From the NCBI GenBank assembly GCA_015680685.1, contig MNCI01037976.1, forward strand, positions 129,885-193,884: a stretch of DNA of 64,000 bases. The letters are read 5' to 3'. Position 1 is the first letter of the stretch, and each line of letters opens with the position of its first letter. This document shows, piece after piece, positions 1 to 9,817 of this stretch. This DNA comes from Gnetum montanum (lineage: Eukaryota; Streptophyta; Gnetopsida; Gnetales; Gnetaceae). Position numbers and translations under genes: made by a program. The notes under the pieces are model-generated. The model saw nothing but the letters and a program-made list of their open reading frames with translations, was not told the DNA's origin and made no database searches.

Positions 1-1030
1 TGTGGTGGACACATAGCACCCAGGGCTATGGTTGTAAAAATCAGACACCTAGGGTACTATTGGCCTCACATGGAGCATGACTGCTTGTCAAAAGGAAAGA
101 CATGTGACACGTGCCAAAGATACACAAATCTCATAGATGTCTAACCTACGGACCTACACCCAACGCAAATCACATGGCCTTTTCAATGATGGGGACTAGA
201 CCTCATAGGACCTATCATGCCTAAGTCCTCCGCAGGGCATAGCTTCATTATCACCGCCACTGAGTATTTTACTAAGTAAGTGGAAGTCATTCCCCTAAGG
301 AAAATGACATCTCAGCAAATCTGCAACTTCATCCTGGACAACATCATGACAAGGTTTGGGCTTCCAATGACTATTGCGATCAACAATGGGCCACAGTTCA
401 ATAGTACAGAAATCCGAACCTTTTGTAGCAACTAGGAATCAAGCAATCATTCTCCTCCCCATACTACCCATAGGAGAACGGATAGGAAGAGGCTACAAAT
501 AAGTCCATGATCAACTTGCTGAAGTTGATGCTTGGCAACAACAAGAGGTGGTGGCACGAGCAAATCCTCTACGTTCTATGGGCCTACAGAACGACATGCA
601 AAACTATGACAAGTAAGACTCCTTACAATATTGTTTATGGATCTAAAGCTATGTTGCCTCTTGAGTTATAGGTACCATCACTCCAGATGATCCTCTCAGA
701 TGTTGTGAGAAAAGCCTAGAACAATGAGTCACGGATCATTGACCTCGACTCAATAGAAGAGGAGCGTGCACAAACACTAAGATTCATAGATCACTACTAG
801 AGCAAGTGACAGCAAAAGCACCATGCAAACCTACATTGACGGCTAGTACAGAAGGGAGACCTCATCCTTAAGGCTATTTGTGAGCATGTGAGAAAATTCT
901 CAGCCAACTAGGAAGGTCCTTACATGGTCACTAAAGCCTTCAGGAATGAAGCCTTCAAGCTGGCAGACATGGACGGCAATGAGTTCGCAAACCTAGTGAA
1001 TCACTTGTACCTAAAACCGTACTGCATCTG
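1..1030 (+). pseudogene. Ty3/gypsy (Tat/Ogre-type) integrase, 3' part of pol, decayed
   Basis: This is the C-terminal part of a retroelement polyprotein: the integrase that would insert element cDNA into host DNA. The window opens inside the zinc-binding region; the paired cysteines of the HHCC finger are at about 110-120 (CDTC). The first catalytic Asp is in GLDLIGP (near 195). The second should be in a DNG motif but reads NNG (near 385). The segment with the third acidic residue follows near 480 after a frame change. The C-terminal domain runs to a TGA at about 1030. In-frame stops are mostly former Gln or Trp codons. The protein closely resembles the minus-strand integrase at 4762-5830, so both copies belong to one family. 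The rest of the element lies upstream of the window. Confidence 0.9.
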
Positions 1031-1034
1031 AAGC

Positions 1035-1530
1035 ATGAAGACATCGAGAAGCATCCACAATGACATTAAGCTAGTGACATCGAGCAGCATCCACAATGAT
1101 GTTAAATTAGTGGCATTGAGCAGCATCCACACTGACGTTAAACTAGCAGCATCGAGCAGCGTCCACAATGATGTTAAACTAGTGGCATCGAGTAGTGTGC
1201 ACAATGACATTAATCTAGTGGCATCGAGTGGCATCCGCAATGACGTTAAACTAGTAGCATCGAACACCGTCCACTATGACGTTAAACTAGCAACAACATC
1301 AAGCAGCATCTACAACGACGTTAAACTAGCAGCGTCCACTACAACGATAAACTAGCAGGAACCATCTGCTACGATGTAAAATTGGCATAGCTAGTCTGCT
1401 ATGACTATAAACTGACACGACACATCCACCATGACATTAAATTGGCATGTACAGTCTGCTAGAATCTTAAACCAGCACAGAAGTCTTCTACGAATCTAAA
1501 CTAGCAAATGATCCACTAGGACCTTAAATT
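1035..1530 (+). repeat. Tandem repeat block after integrase (36-bp, then about 30-bp units)
   Basis: The core TGACGTTAAACTAG recurs at 1061, 1097, 1133, 1169, 1205, 1241 and 1277, exactly 36 bp apart, then with irregular spacing near 1316 and 1345. From about 1350 to 1530 it degenerates into units of about 30 bp. Because 36 is divisible by three, a 12-residue repeat stays open from 1035 to 1355 on the plus strand and another frame stays open on the minus strand. I read both as products of periodicity. A related array in the opposite orientation lies between integrase and 3' LTR of the minus-strand element (4290-4760), so the repeats belong to the family's 3' untranslated region. Confidence 0.85.
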
Positions 1531-2482
1531 GGGTTTGTGTCACGTCCCTAGCATGCATCTACGCCAAGTACACATCGAACAAGCATGCATAGTGCCAACA
1601 TGGATGTGGAATGTTGCAACTCTAGAACGTAGTTCATGACACACTGGGAACACGATCTGGAACACATGCGATGCCACCACCCTTGGCATCATGCTGATCC
1701 TCCAAAGATGTTGTATGGCATCACATTGGCCCTTCAGACCTACTGTAGCCATGACCCACTGCCTTTACCGTAGTTCCTTTTCTAGTTCCCGCTATTGGAA
1801 TTCCAGTAGTATTATGGCCCAACCATACTATTTTCATCCTCTAGCCCCCTTCCAATGCCTCGACTCAAACAATGTTTAGCTATGTGGTAGTTGATCCCAT
1901 AGTTGGAATGAGAATGCATGCCTTTGGCATGGATTCTAGAGCATTCACACTCATAGCAGCTCTCAGTGGCTTTGATGCTGGATCCTCCACGCCAATGCTG
2001 CTAAGGCTACTGTTGGCCTTCCTACTTTGGAGATCGTGCACCAGCATAGATGTCCTAGAGCTTCAAAAATGTCTATGGAAAGCAAGATCTTTGCCCTCAC
2101 TTTGCATCATGGCTACTTCTCTCTCCATCATGCTTATAGGGTGTGGCCGAAAGCATGTCCAAGCCACATTAGCAAGTGCTACGGCATCGCGAAGTGAGTG
2201 CCTCGACTAGCTTGATTACTTCAAAGTGAAAATTCCATGATGTGCGTAACACAACTCGCCACATCGGAAGCATCTGTAGGAAGGTCAAAACCCTTCGTGG
2301 ATGTAATGTAATTCATCCTACGAAGGAAACACCTATCGTACACGAGGCTGAAGGTCATAGTAAACATGAAAATGCAAACACATCCCTCATGAGCACTTGG
2401 ACAAGGAACTTTGCTAAACCTCATCTTTGCCCTTTACTTGGAAACCAATGCAACACTTTCAAGTGCAGCCATGCAATGTCCT
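1531..2482. other. 3' untranslated part of the + strand Tat-type element or unassigned spacer
   Basis: I see no coding signal here. Short open frames on both strands lack any recognisable motif. Parts near 1620-1720 weakly resemble the reverse complement of 3900-4290, which is the corresponding region of the minus-strand element. That suggests internal 3' sequence of the same family. No LTR for the plus-strand copy is visible before the neighbouring LTR starts at 2483. Confidence 0.4.
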
Positions 2483-3635
2483 TGTAACGATGGAAAACAT
2501 CAATTGCTGGAAACACCGAGAGGATTTTCGTGTACACAGTTCCAACCATGAATCTGTGCGAGGGTTGTACTAAAGAAAATGGATCCAAGGTGCCCTGAAT
2601 GATCTTGTCGATTAGACAAGGACTTACATAGTTAGTAAACTTGTTAACGATCATGTAACGAGGTGACAATTTGATATGAGAATATAATATAATATTGATT
2701 GACAAGAAAATGAGATCTGCTCCAAGATCGGATCTTGAATGCAATAGATTATGTAAACTATGCAAAATGATTGTAAAATTCAATGTAAACAGGGTGCAAT
2801 AAATTGGACTTGGAATATGCATGATCCCGAGATCTAGGATTTACCTTATAGGCAAATATGATGAACACAATGGGATTTACAGATGAACTCCGATTTGGAT
2901 GAAGTATCCGCTACCAACAAGCTATTTAGAGATTAAACAAGCAAAGGCCAATCTACCTCATTCACTAGCCAATCTCAACACGAGGGAGTCACGCTCAAAG
3001 CAAAATGTTTGCTAGCTTGAAATCTCTGGCCCAAAGCTTTTCTCTGTCACCGTTGATGCTCTTTTATTGCCAACACTTTCTTTCCTTCTCACCAATCTTT
3101 GCTAAAACTGCCAACTCTTTGAGCATTGTCTGCCAGGGTATTTATAAGATTAGGATTAGGAGAGAAACATGGTTTAGATGACGTGTGTCCTAGGGCCACA
3201 AAATGCCATTGATCTGATGTGCTGTAGCTGAAGCTTGTGATACTATGTTATGCTACTCTCTGAAGCATAGTGTAGCGTAACCACCCTTGTCTTTAGAGTT
3301 GAAGAATTTCTAGATCTTTGGTAGTAAACTATCCTGCGGCTACACTGCAATACATTGGGAAGCGTATCATGGCGTAATGACTGCTACTGCTTAAATTTTT
3401 TTATCCTTGTTGTTGTAGCTAAATCAAATCTGCTACTTGCGTTACGCTACAGCATAATGCGGCGTAATATGCCAAATGTTAGGATTTTCGGCATATGGCT
3501 AACTTGCAATGTTGAAGTGTTGCCACTATGCATCCCTTGTTCTATTCTGTCCTCCTGAAGTCTGCTACGTTGAGCTGCATAGTGGAGCGTAGTAGGTCCT
3601 TAGCCAAAAAAAGAAAACTTGCTAAGATGTGCTAC
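2483..3635 (-). repeat. 3' LTR (truncated) of the minus-strand Tat/Ogre-type element
   Basis: This stretch is repeated in the same orientation at 17628-18766. Both copies open with TGTAACGAT and share most of their length, including GCTGGAAACACCGAGAGGAT near the start and GCTAAGATGTGCTAC at the end. Coding regions between them run on the minus strand, so this is the downstream LTR. It stops abruptly at 3635, while the other copy continues with the same kind of hairpin-rich sequence to about 19.7 kb, so this copy has probably lost the outer part of U3. The copies differ at many sites, which points to an old insertion. Confidence 0.85.
3139..3146 (-). promoter_or_regulatory. TATA box in the truncated LTR
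   Basis: The minus strand reads TATAAATA inside the LTR. The same box is conserved in the partner LTR at 18268-18275. It separates U3 (higher coordinates, hairpin-rich) from R-U5, as expected for transcription leftwards into gag. Confidence 0.55.
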
Positions 3636-4289
3636 CAGGATAAGAAGGGGAAAAAAGTAAGGTAAGGTGTCTGGATGCAAAAAAAGTAGGGTCTACACTT
3701 CCAAGTAGTCAGGCTAGTTCAAACAGCCACCTCAGAACTCTATGATGCCTCTTCCTCCTAGTGAATGCATTTTTGAACAACGCTATCGTAGTAGAAAACT
3801 TGCAAAATGCAACAAAGAATAGAGGACAAAAGTAGCCATCCTAATCACTGGAGAGGCTGTTGAAACAAGTGTTGTTCGAAGTGAAAAGGGGGAGTGCAGG
3901 CCATAGAGAGGGGACCATTGCAAGAGGTAAGGATTCCTTTGTTGACACCGCAGCTCAGGAATTTTCCGTCGATAGCTAGATTCATCTTATCCATCTAAGT
4001 AGGCGAGGAGCCAGTCAGATGAATTTGCGAAGCTAGAGTTTAGTGGCGGTGGCAGTTGGAGGCAACCAAGGTTATGGGTGACCATAGTTTCCTTGGGGCT
4101 CCAATTGGCAATGCTGACCTTGGGAGCTACAATTGCTAAGTGACCATTGTAGCAGCATCTCAAAGGGATCATTAGTATGCCTTTTGGCATATCCAAGGAA
4201 TCAATAGAGTGCTCGGGGATAGCTACGCTGCTTCTATTCCAACGCCTTACCTATTCTATCTAATAGGGATGTCATGCAAGGATGATCAA
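3636..4289. other. Spacer between 3' LTR break and tandem repeats
   Basis: No domain is recognisable. The plus strand is purine-rich just after 3636 (AAGAAGGGGAAAAAAG), which is the wrong strand for a polypurine tract of a minus-strand element. I take this as further evidence that the real U3 border is missing. A 69-codon minus-strand frame at 3987-4196 has no motif that I know. Confidence 0.4.
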
Positions 4290-4761
4290 GTCTACTTATT
4301 TTGTGGATGGCCTGTTGGCAGATCCCATTTTTAAGTCTTGGTAGACTGTCATTGCTCATTTTAAGTCCCAGCAGACCATGGTCCTGGTTTAAAGTTTGGG
4401 CAGACTAAAGTGTGCTAGTTTTACGTCATAGCAGATAGTGGAAGAGTTGGTTTATGATCCCAGTAGATCATGCTGTGGGTGTTAGTTTTGTGTCATGAAC
4501 TAAGGACAAATCTGTGATGGTTTAGCATCTCAGTAGATAAAGGCTTACCATCCAAGTTTTACGTCGTGGAAAATGGTCAAAAGCTTTGCTAGTTTAGTGT
4601 CGTGGTAGACGCATGTAAGAAATGCCAGTTTTATGTCATAGCGGATGTATACAACACTACCAATTTTACGTCATAGTGGACGTTTGTTATAGCACCATTT
4701 TTACGTTGTAGTTGACAAGTGTTACCTTGCATTTAAGTTGAGCTGACGTCTAAATGTGGTA
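4290..4761 (-). repeat. Degenerate tandem repeats between integrase and 3' LTR
   Basis: The plus strand repeats units like GTTTTACGTCATAGCAGA at intervals of roughly 30-40 bp. Read on the minus strand they match the 36-bp units at 1035-1530 (core TGACGTAAAACTAG). They are more diverged than the other array. Their position directly after the integrase stop is the same in both copies. Confidence 0.75.
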
Positions 4762-5830
4762 CTACTTTAGGTACATGTGATTCATCGGATTTGGAAGTTT
4801 GTTATCGTTGATGTCCACTAGCCTAAATGCTCTATTGTCATATGCGTTGATGACTAGGAAAGGGCCCTCCCAGCTTGTAGAGAATTTTCTCGCTAGGGCA
4901 CGAATGGCTTTAAGGACCAAGTCTCCTTTCTTAATTGGTCGTTGATGCAGGTTGTGATGATGCTTTTGTTTCTACCTGTCCTAATATTTTTCGTTGCTAT
5001 CAAGTATCTGGATATGCTTCTTCTCCACTGAGTCTAGATCCATGACCCTGGACTCGTTGTGTTGAGTCTCATTTATAACCATGGAGAGGACCATCTGTAG
5101 TGATGGAACCTATAGTTCAAGGGGCAAGACTACTTCAGATCCATAGACTAGATTGTAGGGTATCCTACCAATAGCTATTCTACATGTCATACGATAGGCC
5201 CATAACATGTAGAGGATTTTCTCATGCCATCATTTATTGTTGCTACTAAGCATATTTGTTAGTAAATTGATAACTGACTTGTTTTTTGCTTCTGCTTGAC
5301 CATTTGCTTGTGGGTAATAAGGTGAGGAAAAAGATTACTTAATACCAAGGTTATTGTAGAATGATTTGGTTTCGGTGCTACTAAATTGTGGCCCATTGTT
5401 GGTCACAATAGTCATGGGAAGCCCAAACCTAGTTACTATGTTATCCAAGATAAAATGGCAAACCTTTTGTGATATAGTCTTTCATAAGGGAATAGCCTCA
5501 ACCCACTTTGTGAAGTACTCAGTGGCAATGATAATGAAACTATGTCCTGTGGAAGACTTAGGCATGATGGGATCTATGATGTCTAGTCCCCATCATTGGA
5601 ATGGCCAAGTGATCTATGTAGTATGCAACTCAGTCGATGACATGTGTATTAGATTTGTGTAATGCTAGCATGTGTCACATGTCTTAACTTTGGTAAGACA
5701 ATCTCATTCCATGTAGGGCCAGTAATACCCTAAGTGTCTGATTTTAGCGGCAATGGCTCGCGGGGCTATGTGTCCTCCACATAGTCCTTCATGGACTTCG
5801 CTAACTATCCTTTGTGCTTGGTTATTGTTA
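4762..5830 (-). pseudogene. Ty3/gypsy integrase of the Tat/Ogre-type element
   Basis: The coding order on the minus strand runs from 5830 down to a TAG at 4762-4764. The zinc-finger region begins near 5800 with EGLCGGHIAPRA and continues past CDTC near 5680. The first catalytic Asp lies in GLDII near 5585. The second site reads NNG, not DNG, near 5400, as in the other copy. The C-terminal domain ends with a short LYLK-like tail (here HMYLK). The frame is broken by several stops and at least one shift, so it cannot make an active enzyme. It follows the second RNase H and precedes the tandem repeats, the normal gene order for this lineage. Confidence 0.88.
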
Positions 5831-6588
5831 ATGTAGGTTAGTAATACCCTATTAAAGGAGCACCTACATAGAGTGTTGTCTTCGATAATGACATATTTCC
5901 TGGCACGCTTGTGGATTGCGTCCTTTTGTGAAGATGTTAACTGGTGCAGTGGTTCATCATGTTGAAGGTAGGTTTTAATGTTTTCATACCATTCTGGCAT
6001 TCCTTCCACACTTAGAGAAGATATTTGCACCACTTGGGTGATAGGATCTGTACATTTCATCATTAAAGAGGACAAGGTGATGAACAAATATGGTGACACG
6101 TTTAAAGCTAGTGTAGCTAGTGCATTAGCTATAGTGTTCTCACTACGCGGAACGTGTAAGATGTCAGTCGTTGTGAATTTTTTTAGAAGATATTTAGCCA
6201 TATTGCAATAGGATTGTAGATGCATGGATTTGCAAGTGTAGATTTCTATGATTTGATTGATAATGAGCATTGAATCGCCTCAGATTTCCAGGTGTTGGAT
6301 GTTTAGTTCTCTAGCTGCTAATAGTCCCCTAAGTAGCCCCTCGTATTCTACCACATTGTTCATACAAGGAAATGCTAGGTGGTAAGCCAATGGATGAACA
6401 TCCTCAGGGGAAAGTGTGATGATGGCAGAAACACTACCACCTTTGATAGTCAAAGCTCCATCAAAGTGTAATGTTTCTTCGAGGCCTGTTGATGCAAGGC
6501 ATAAGCTATGTACATGTTCATCAGGAAACTTAGGTTCTATCGTGGCTTGATCGTTAATAGGTGATGTTACAAGCTGATCAGCTATCGT
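5831..6588 (-). pseudogene. Second (archaeal-type) RNase H domain of pol
   Basis: Minus-strand translation shows a second RNase H-like module between the usual RNase H and integrase. There is an FDGA motif near 6460, a VEYEGLLRGL segment near 6345, and a GDSMLIINQI segment near 6265 that carries the next acidic site. The typical tail VPRSENTIANALATLA lies near 6135. Having two RNase H domains is a hallmark of Tat/Ogre elements in plants, and this is my main reason for assigning the lineage. The reading frame is open from 6270 to 5704 and interrupted above 6270 (one TGA next to the GDS motif). Confidence 0.82.
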
Positions 6589-7074
6589 TTAGCCTTTCGT
6601 GGATGATTGGCCAACATAGTGCAAGTCAAATTCTACTGTGATGGATTTCCATTGAGCTATCTTACTGCTCTCGTATAAATTTCTTGTAATTCCTTGTAAA
6701 ATTTTTTTCTTGCAAATTATGTTAACTTGGCCATGGAAAAGATAGTATCTACATTTTTTGAGTGCAAAAACCAATGCCAAATAGTTATGCTCTACTTCAT
6801 TGTACCTCATTTTGTATGCAAATAGAGCGTGACTTAGATAATAGATAGGGATTTTCAACCCGTCGTTCCTCTTTTGACATAACAATGTAGCTATGGACAC
6901 ATTTGAACTTGCCAGGTAGATGTAGAAAGGATGATCTCTTTGTGTTGGAAAAATTGGTGGCAAATGTAACATCTCTTTCTTTAGGTTGTCAAAAGCACGC
7001 TGGCAGTTCTCAGTCCACTTGAAGTTAACCCCCGTCTTGAGTAGATGTTGCATGGGGTGTAATTTTTCTGTCAA
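6589..7074 (-). pseudogene. RT connection and first RNase H domain
   Basis: A 161-codon open frame begins with the connection segment (QRAFDNLKKEMLHLPPIF near 6970). It continues through the RNase H fold with YLSHAL near 6840 and NEVEHNYLALVFALKK near 6780. This domain degrades RNA in RNA/DNA hybrids during reverse transcription. In related pols the connection is followed by a DAS-type acidic motif; here the site reads ASSN, so a catalytic Asp looks lost. It overlaps the end of the RT frame by a few bases, consistent with a frameshift in a formerly continuous pol. Confidence 0.85.
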
Positions 7075-7880
7075 CTTTGAGATGAACCTCCTGATAAAAT
7101 TAACCTTCCTTGCAACCCATGCAGTTTTTTGAGGTTTGTAGGTGGTGCTAGGTTAATGATGGTCTTAACTTTATTAGGGTCAGCTCGTATGCTAGCCTCC
7201 GATACTACAAACAACAACATGCATCTAGTTTTGACTCCAAACACACATTTTCTTGGGTTGAGTCGTAGGTCGTGCTTGAGACATCGTTTAAGGATTAACT
7301 CTAAATCCTCTGGATGATCTATCAACTTCTTAGATTTAACAGCTATGTCATCTACATAGTTGTTCAATCTCTCTAAGAGGTAATCGATAAAGATATATGT
7401 CATGGCATGTTGATAAGTTGCTCCAGCATTTTTTAGCCTGAAAGGCATCATGGTATAACATAAATTTCCTCAAGGGGTCATGAAAGTTGTAGTCAGTTGA
7501 TGTTTTGGGTTGATGCAGATTTAATTGTATCCCGAAAACCCATCCATAAAGGATAGTAAAGCATGTCTAGCTATTGTATCTATAAGTTGGTCAATATTCG
7601 GTAATGGGAAATTATCTTTAATCTTTGCCTTGTTCAGATTACAGAAGTCTATATAGATGCATATTTCCCCTGTTTTCTTAGAAATGAAAACGATGTTCGA
7701 CACCCAATCTGAGTAATCAACCATGTGGATGAAACCAGCTTGATATATCTCAGTGATTTCATCACGCACTACCAACATGATTTCAGGCTTAATCCTCCAT
7801 GCTTTCTGTCTAATTGCTTTGATACGTAGGTCTAACACGATGTTGTGCTGTATTAGTCGTAGGTCTAAACCTGGCACGTC
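7071..7880 (-). pseudogene. Ty3/gypsy reverse transcriptase
   Basis: RT copies element RNA into DNA. Minus-strand translation from 7877 shows MPGLDLRLIQHNIVLDL, then RT fingers with FISKKTGEICIYIDFCNLNK near 7660. The palm segment LSFMDGFSGYN is near 7540. After a break, MMPFRLKNAGATYQ (near 7440) leads to the catalytic YVDD box near 7360. The YVDD Asp pair is intact. The domain is split into two frames at about 7450-7520 by stops and a shift. The ordering and motifs are those of non-chromovirus Ty3/gypsy elements. Confidence 0.93.
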
Positions 7881-7937
7881 TTTGTATGACCATGCGAACG
7901 CTGCAACATTGTTTTGGAGAACTTGAGATATGTCACT

Positions 7938-8222
7938 CTATGTTTGTTGGTCAAGGAGGGAACTAACCTTTAGAGTTTTGCTTTCTCCTTTATGCATAAG
8001 CATAGAGACCTCAGTGAGGGAATCCTCAGTTACATCACCAACCTCTAGGTCTAGGGTTTGAGCCAAATATTCTAGCCAGTTTGGGGATACTTCCGAGGCT
8101 GCTATGGTTATGTCACAGGAGAAGGCATCGGTTCCTATAATTGCAAGATTAGGCTGTCTAAAATTTTTCCCGTATGGGCTTGTTAAGGCTATGGGTGCAA
8201 GTAAAGCTTCATCCATTTGCAA
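7938..8222 (-). pseudogene. N-terminal segment of the RT polyprotein
   Basis: A 94-codon frame precedes RT on the minus strand and continues into it after a stop. It shows the conserved-looking MHKGESKTLKVSSLLDQQT region just before the RT block. Such a linker usually lies between protease and RT. Here its upstream end at about 8222 is separated from protease by 5.5 kb holding an antisense gene. Confidence 0.65.
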
Positions 8223-9817
8223 ACTAACCTACAAAATTGCCAAGAATGGAAATTGTTACATTTCTTTTGTCAATAAGGAAAAATAATACAAGGCTTGAGA
8301 GGTACGTATCTAAAAGGCTACTAGTTTAAGGTCTTGGTGGACCATTACAATATGTAGAGTTTGTAATACAACAACAAGCAAGGTTTCCTAGGTGTTAAGT
8401 TAAAGTTCTCGTAAACTATAGCTAAAAGTATAAGGTGGTGTGACTAGCATGGCAGAAAAGCTAATTTAGGTTTTTTATTTGGTAACCATAGTTAATGTGA
8501 TTCGATTATGAGATGATAAGCTGTGCATTAGTTTAGGGTCTTTTGGGACTGCCATCAATGTGATATCTATGAGATTAATGGTGCGATCTTTACACTTCAT
8601 GTCAAACTAACATGCTTGCATTTCGGGAAAGTTCTGCGCTAATCGGACATGAAAACAACAAGTTTTCACCATCACACTTATAAGTAGATGGTTCATCTTC
8701 CAAGTAAACTGTAAACATAATGAGGTTGATTTAGGCTAAAGCAGAAGGAAAGAATAAGTTAACAATTTCCTAGAGGTTATTGAGGCGGAACAATGGCACT
8801 GAAGGCTGAAGACAAACACGCCAGGTTGGCAAGGATCGATGAAGTATAGGAAAGTCTAGGGTGAATTTTGAATATGTGAGTCAAAACTTGGGGGGCTACT
8901 CCACTTTCCCAGTAAGTCATTCTTCACCTTCCTTGTGTAATATATGCATTGGGTCTTTTTCGTTGTCATTGTTCTGTAACTTGTATTTGTTTCAAAAATG
9001 TGTACTACATTGGGTGTCGATACCCGTCTCTAATAGTGACGCTATGGAAGTTTGTAAGATTACCCCTATCTTTGCTGTCAGAGATATACCTTACACTATC
9101 GTAAGGGTTTGGGCGGTCATGGGTAATGTCGTATAAACATAACACATAACTGGTCAAGAGTTTAGGTGTTGTACCTTTGCGTAGTGCAAAAAGGGGGGTT
9201 CTGTTGTCTTGCTGGTAATGGTCGCATGTTATGCTAGAGTAATATGTTGTATCACCTTTATCACCATTATCATAGATAGACCTTACACTGTTGCAAGGGT
9301 TTGGGTTATTTTGGTAGTGCATCTCTAGTGTAACATGCGATTTTTTGGGAGTCAAGGTAGTGAGAACCTTAGTGTTGCGTGACAGATTGTCATGAGAGTT
9401 TTTTTTCAATTGGCTTGGCCTCGTTAGCATGTTTGAACTGTTCTCTAATAGGAATGTGTTTTATTGTAAAGGGTTACATTAAAGCCCATCCTGATCGTTC
9501 TAGACATTATGGGCATTTTGTGCTGTCTAAATGCCCCTGTGGCCAACATTCCTCCTCCCCATGCTCGTGTAGGGGAAGAGACGATTTGGTTCCGAACGGG
9601 TGCATGAGAATTTTTGAAATTTTTGTTGCGTAACTTTAGCATAATTATTTGGTCACATATGTCAGCTGAGACAATCGCCACCATTCTAGAAATGTTGCTG
9701 GTTGGGCTAACATAGAGCATCTTAACGTTTATGGTGGACGGCTCAATCGAGGTCATAGGGGGAAGAGATTGTGAATAGTGCATCAAGGGTTTGATGTGCT
9801 TATCTTGGATCTGGGAG
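8223..9817. other. Spacer between RT and the antisense gene, with a partial duplication
   Basis: No retroelement domain is visible on either strand. A block with TACACTATCGTAAGGGTTTGGG (9090s) recurs in diverged form near 9285, so about 200 bp is imperfectly duplicated between about 9050 and 9330. A 4-cysteine-like stretch (CPCGQHSSSPCSC) is encoded near 9525-9570 on the plus strand, but I cannot show that it is coding. This is the expected place for a promoter and 5' leader of the plus-strand gene at 9818. Confidence 0.4.

Noticed and set aside
1001-1355. Open frames on both strands over the 36-bp repeats, with a 12-residue peptide repeat
   Set aside because: A 36-bp period keeps any stop-free unit open in that frame. 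The frame is open on both strands and ends where the period changes.
3638-3660. Purine run AAGAAGGGGAAAAAAG as polypurine tract of the large element
   Set aside because: It is purine-rich on the plus strand, while the element is on the minus strand.
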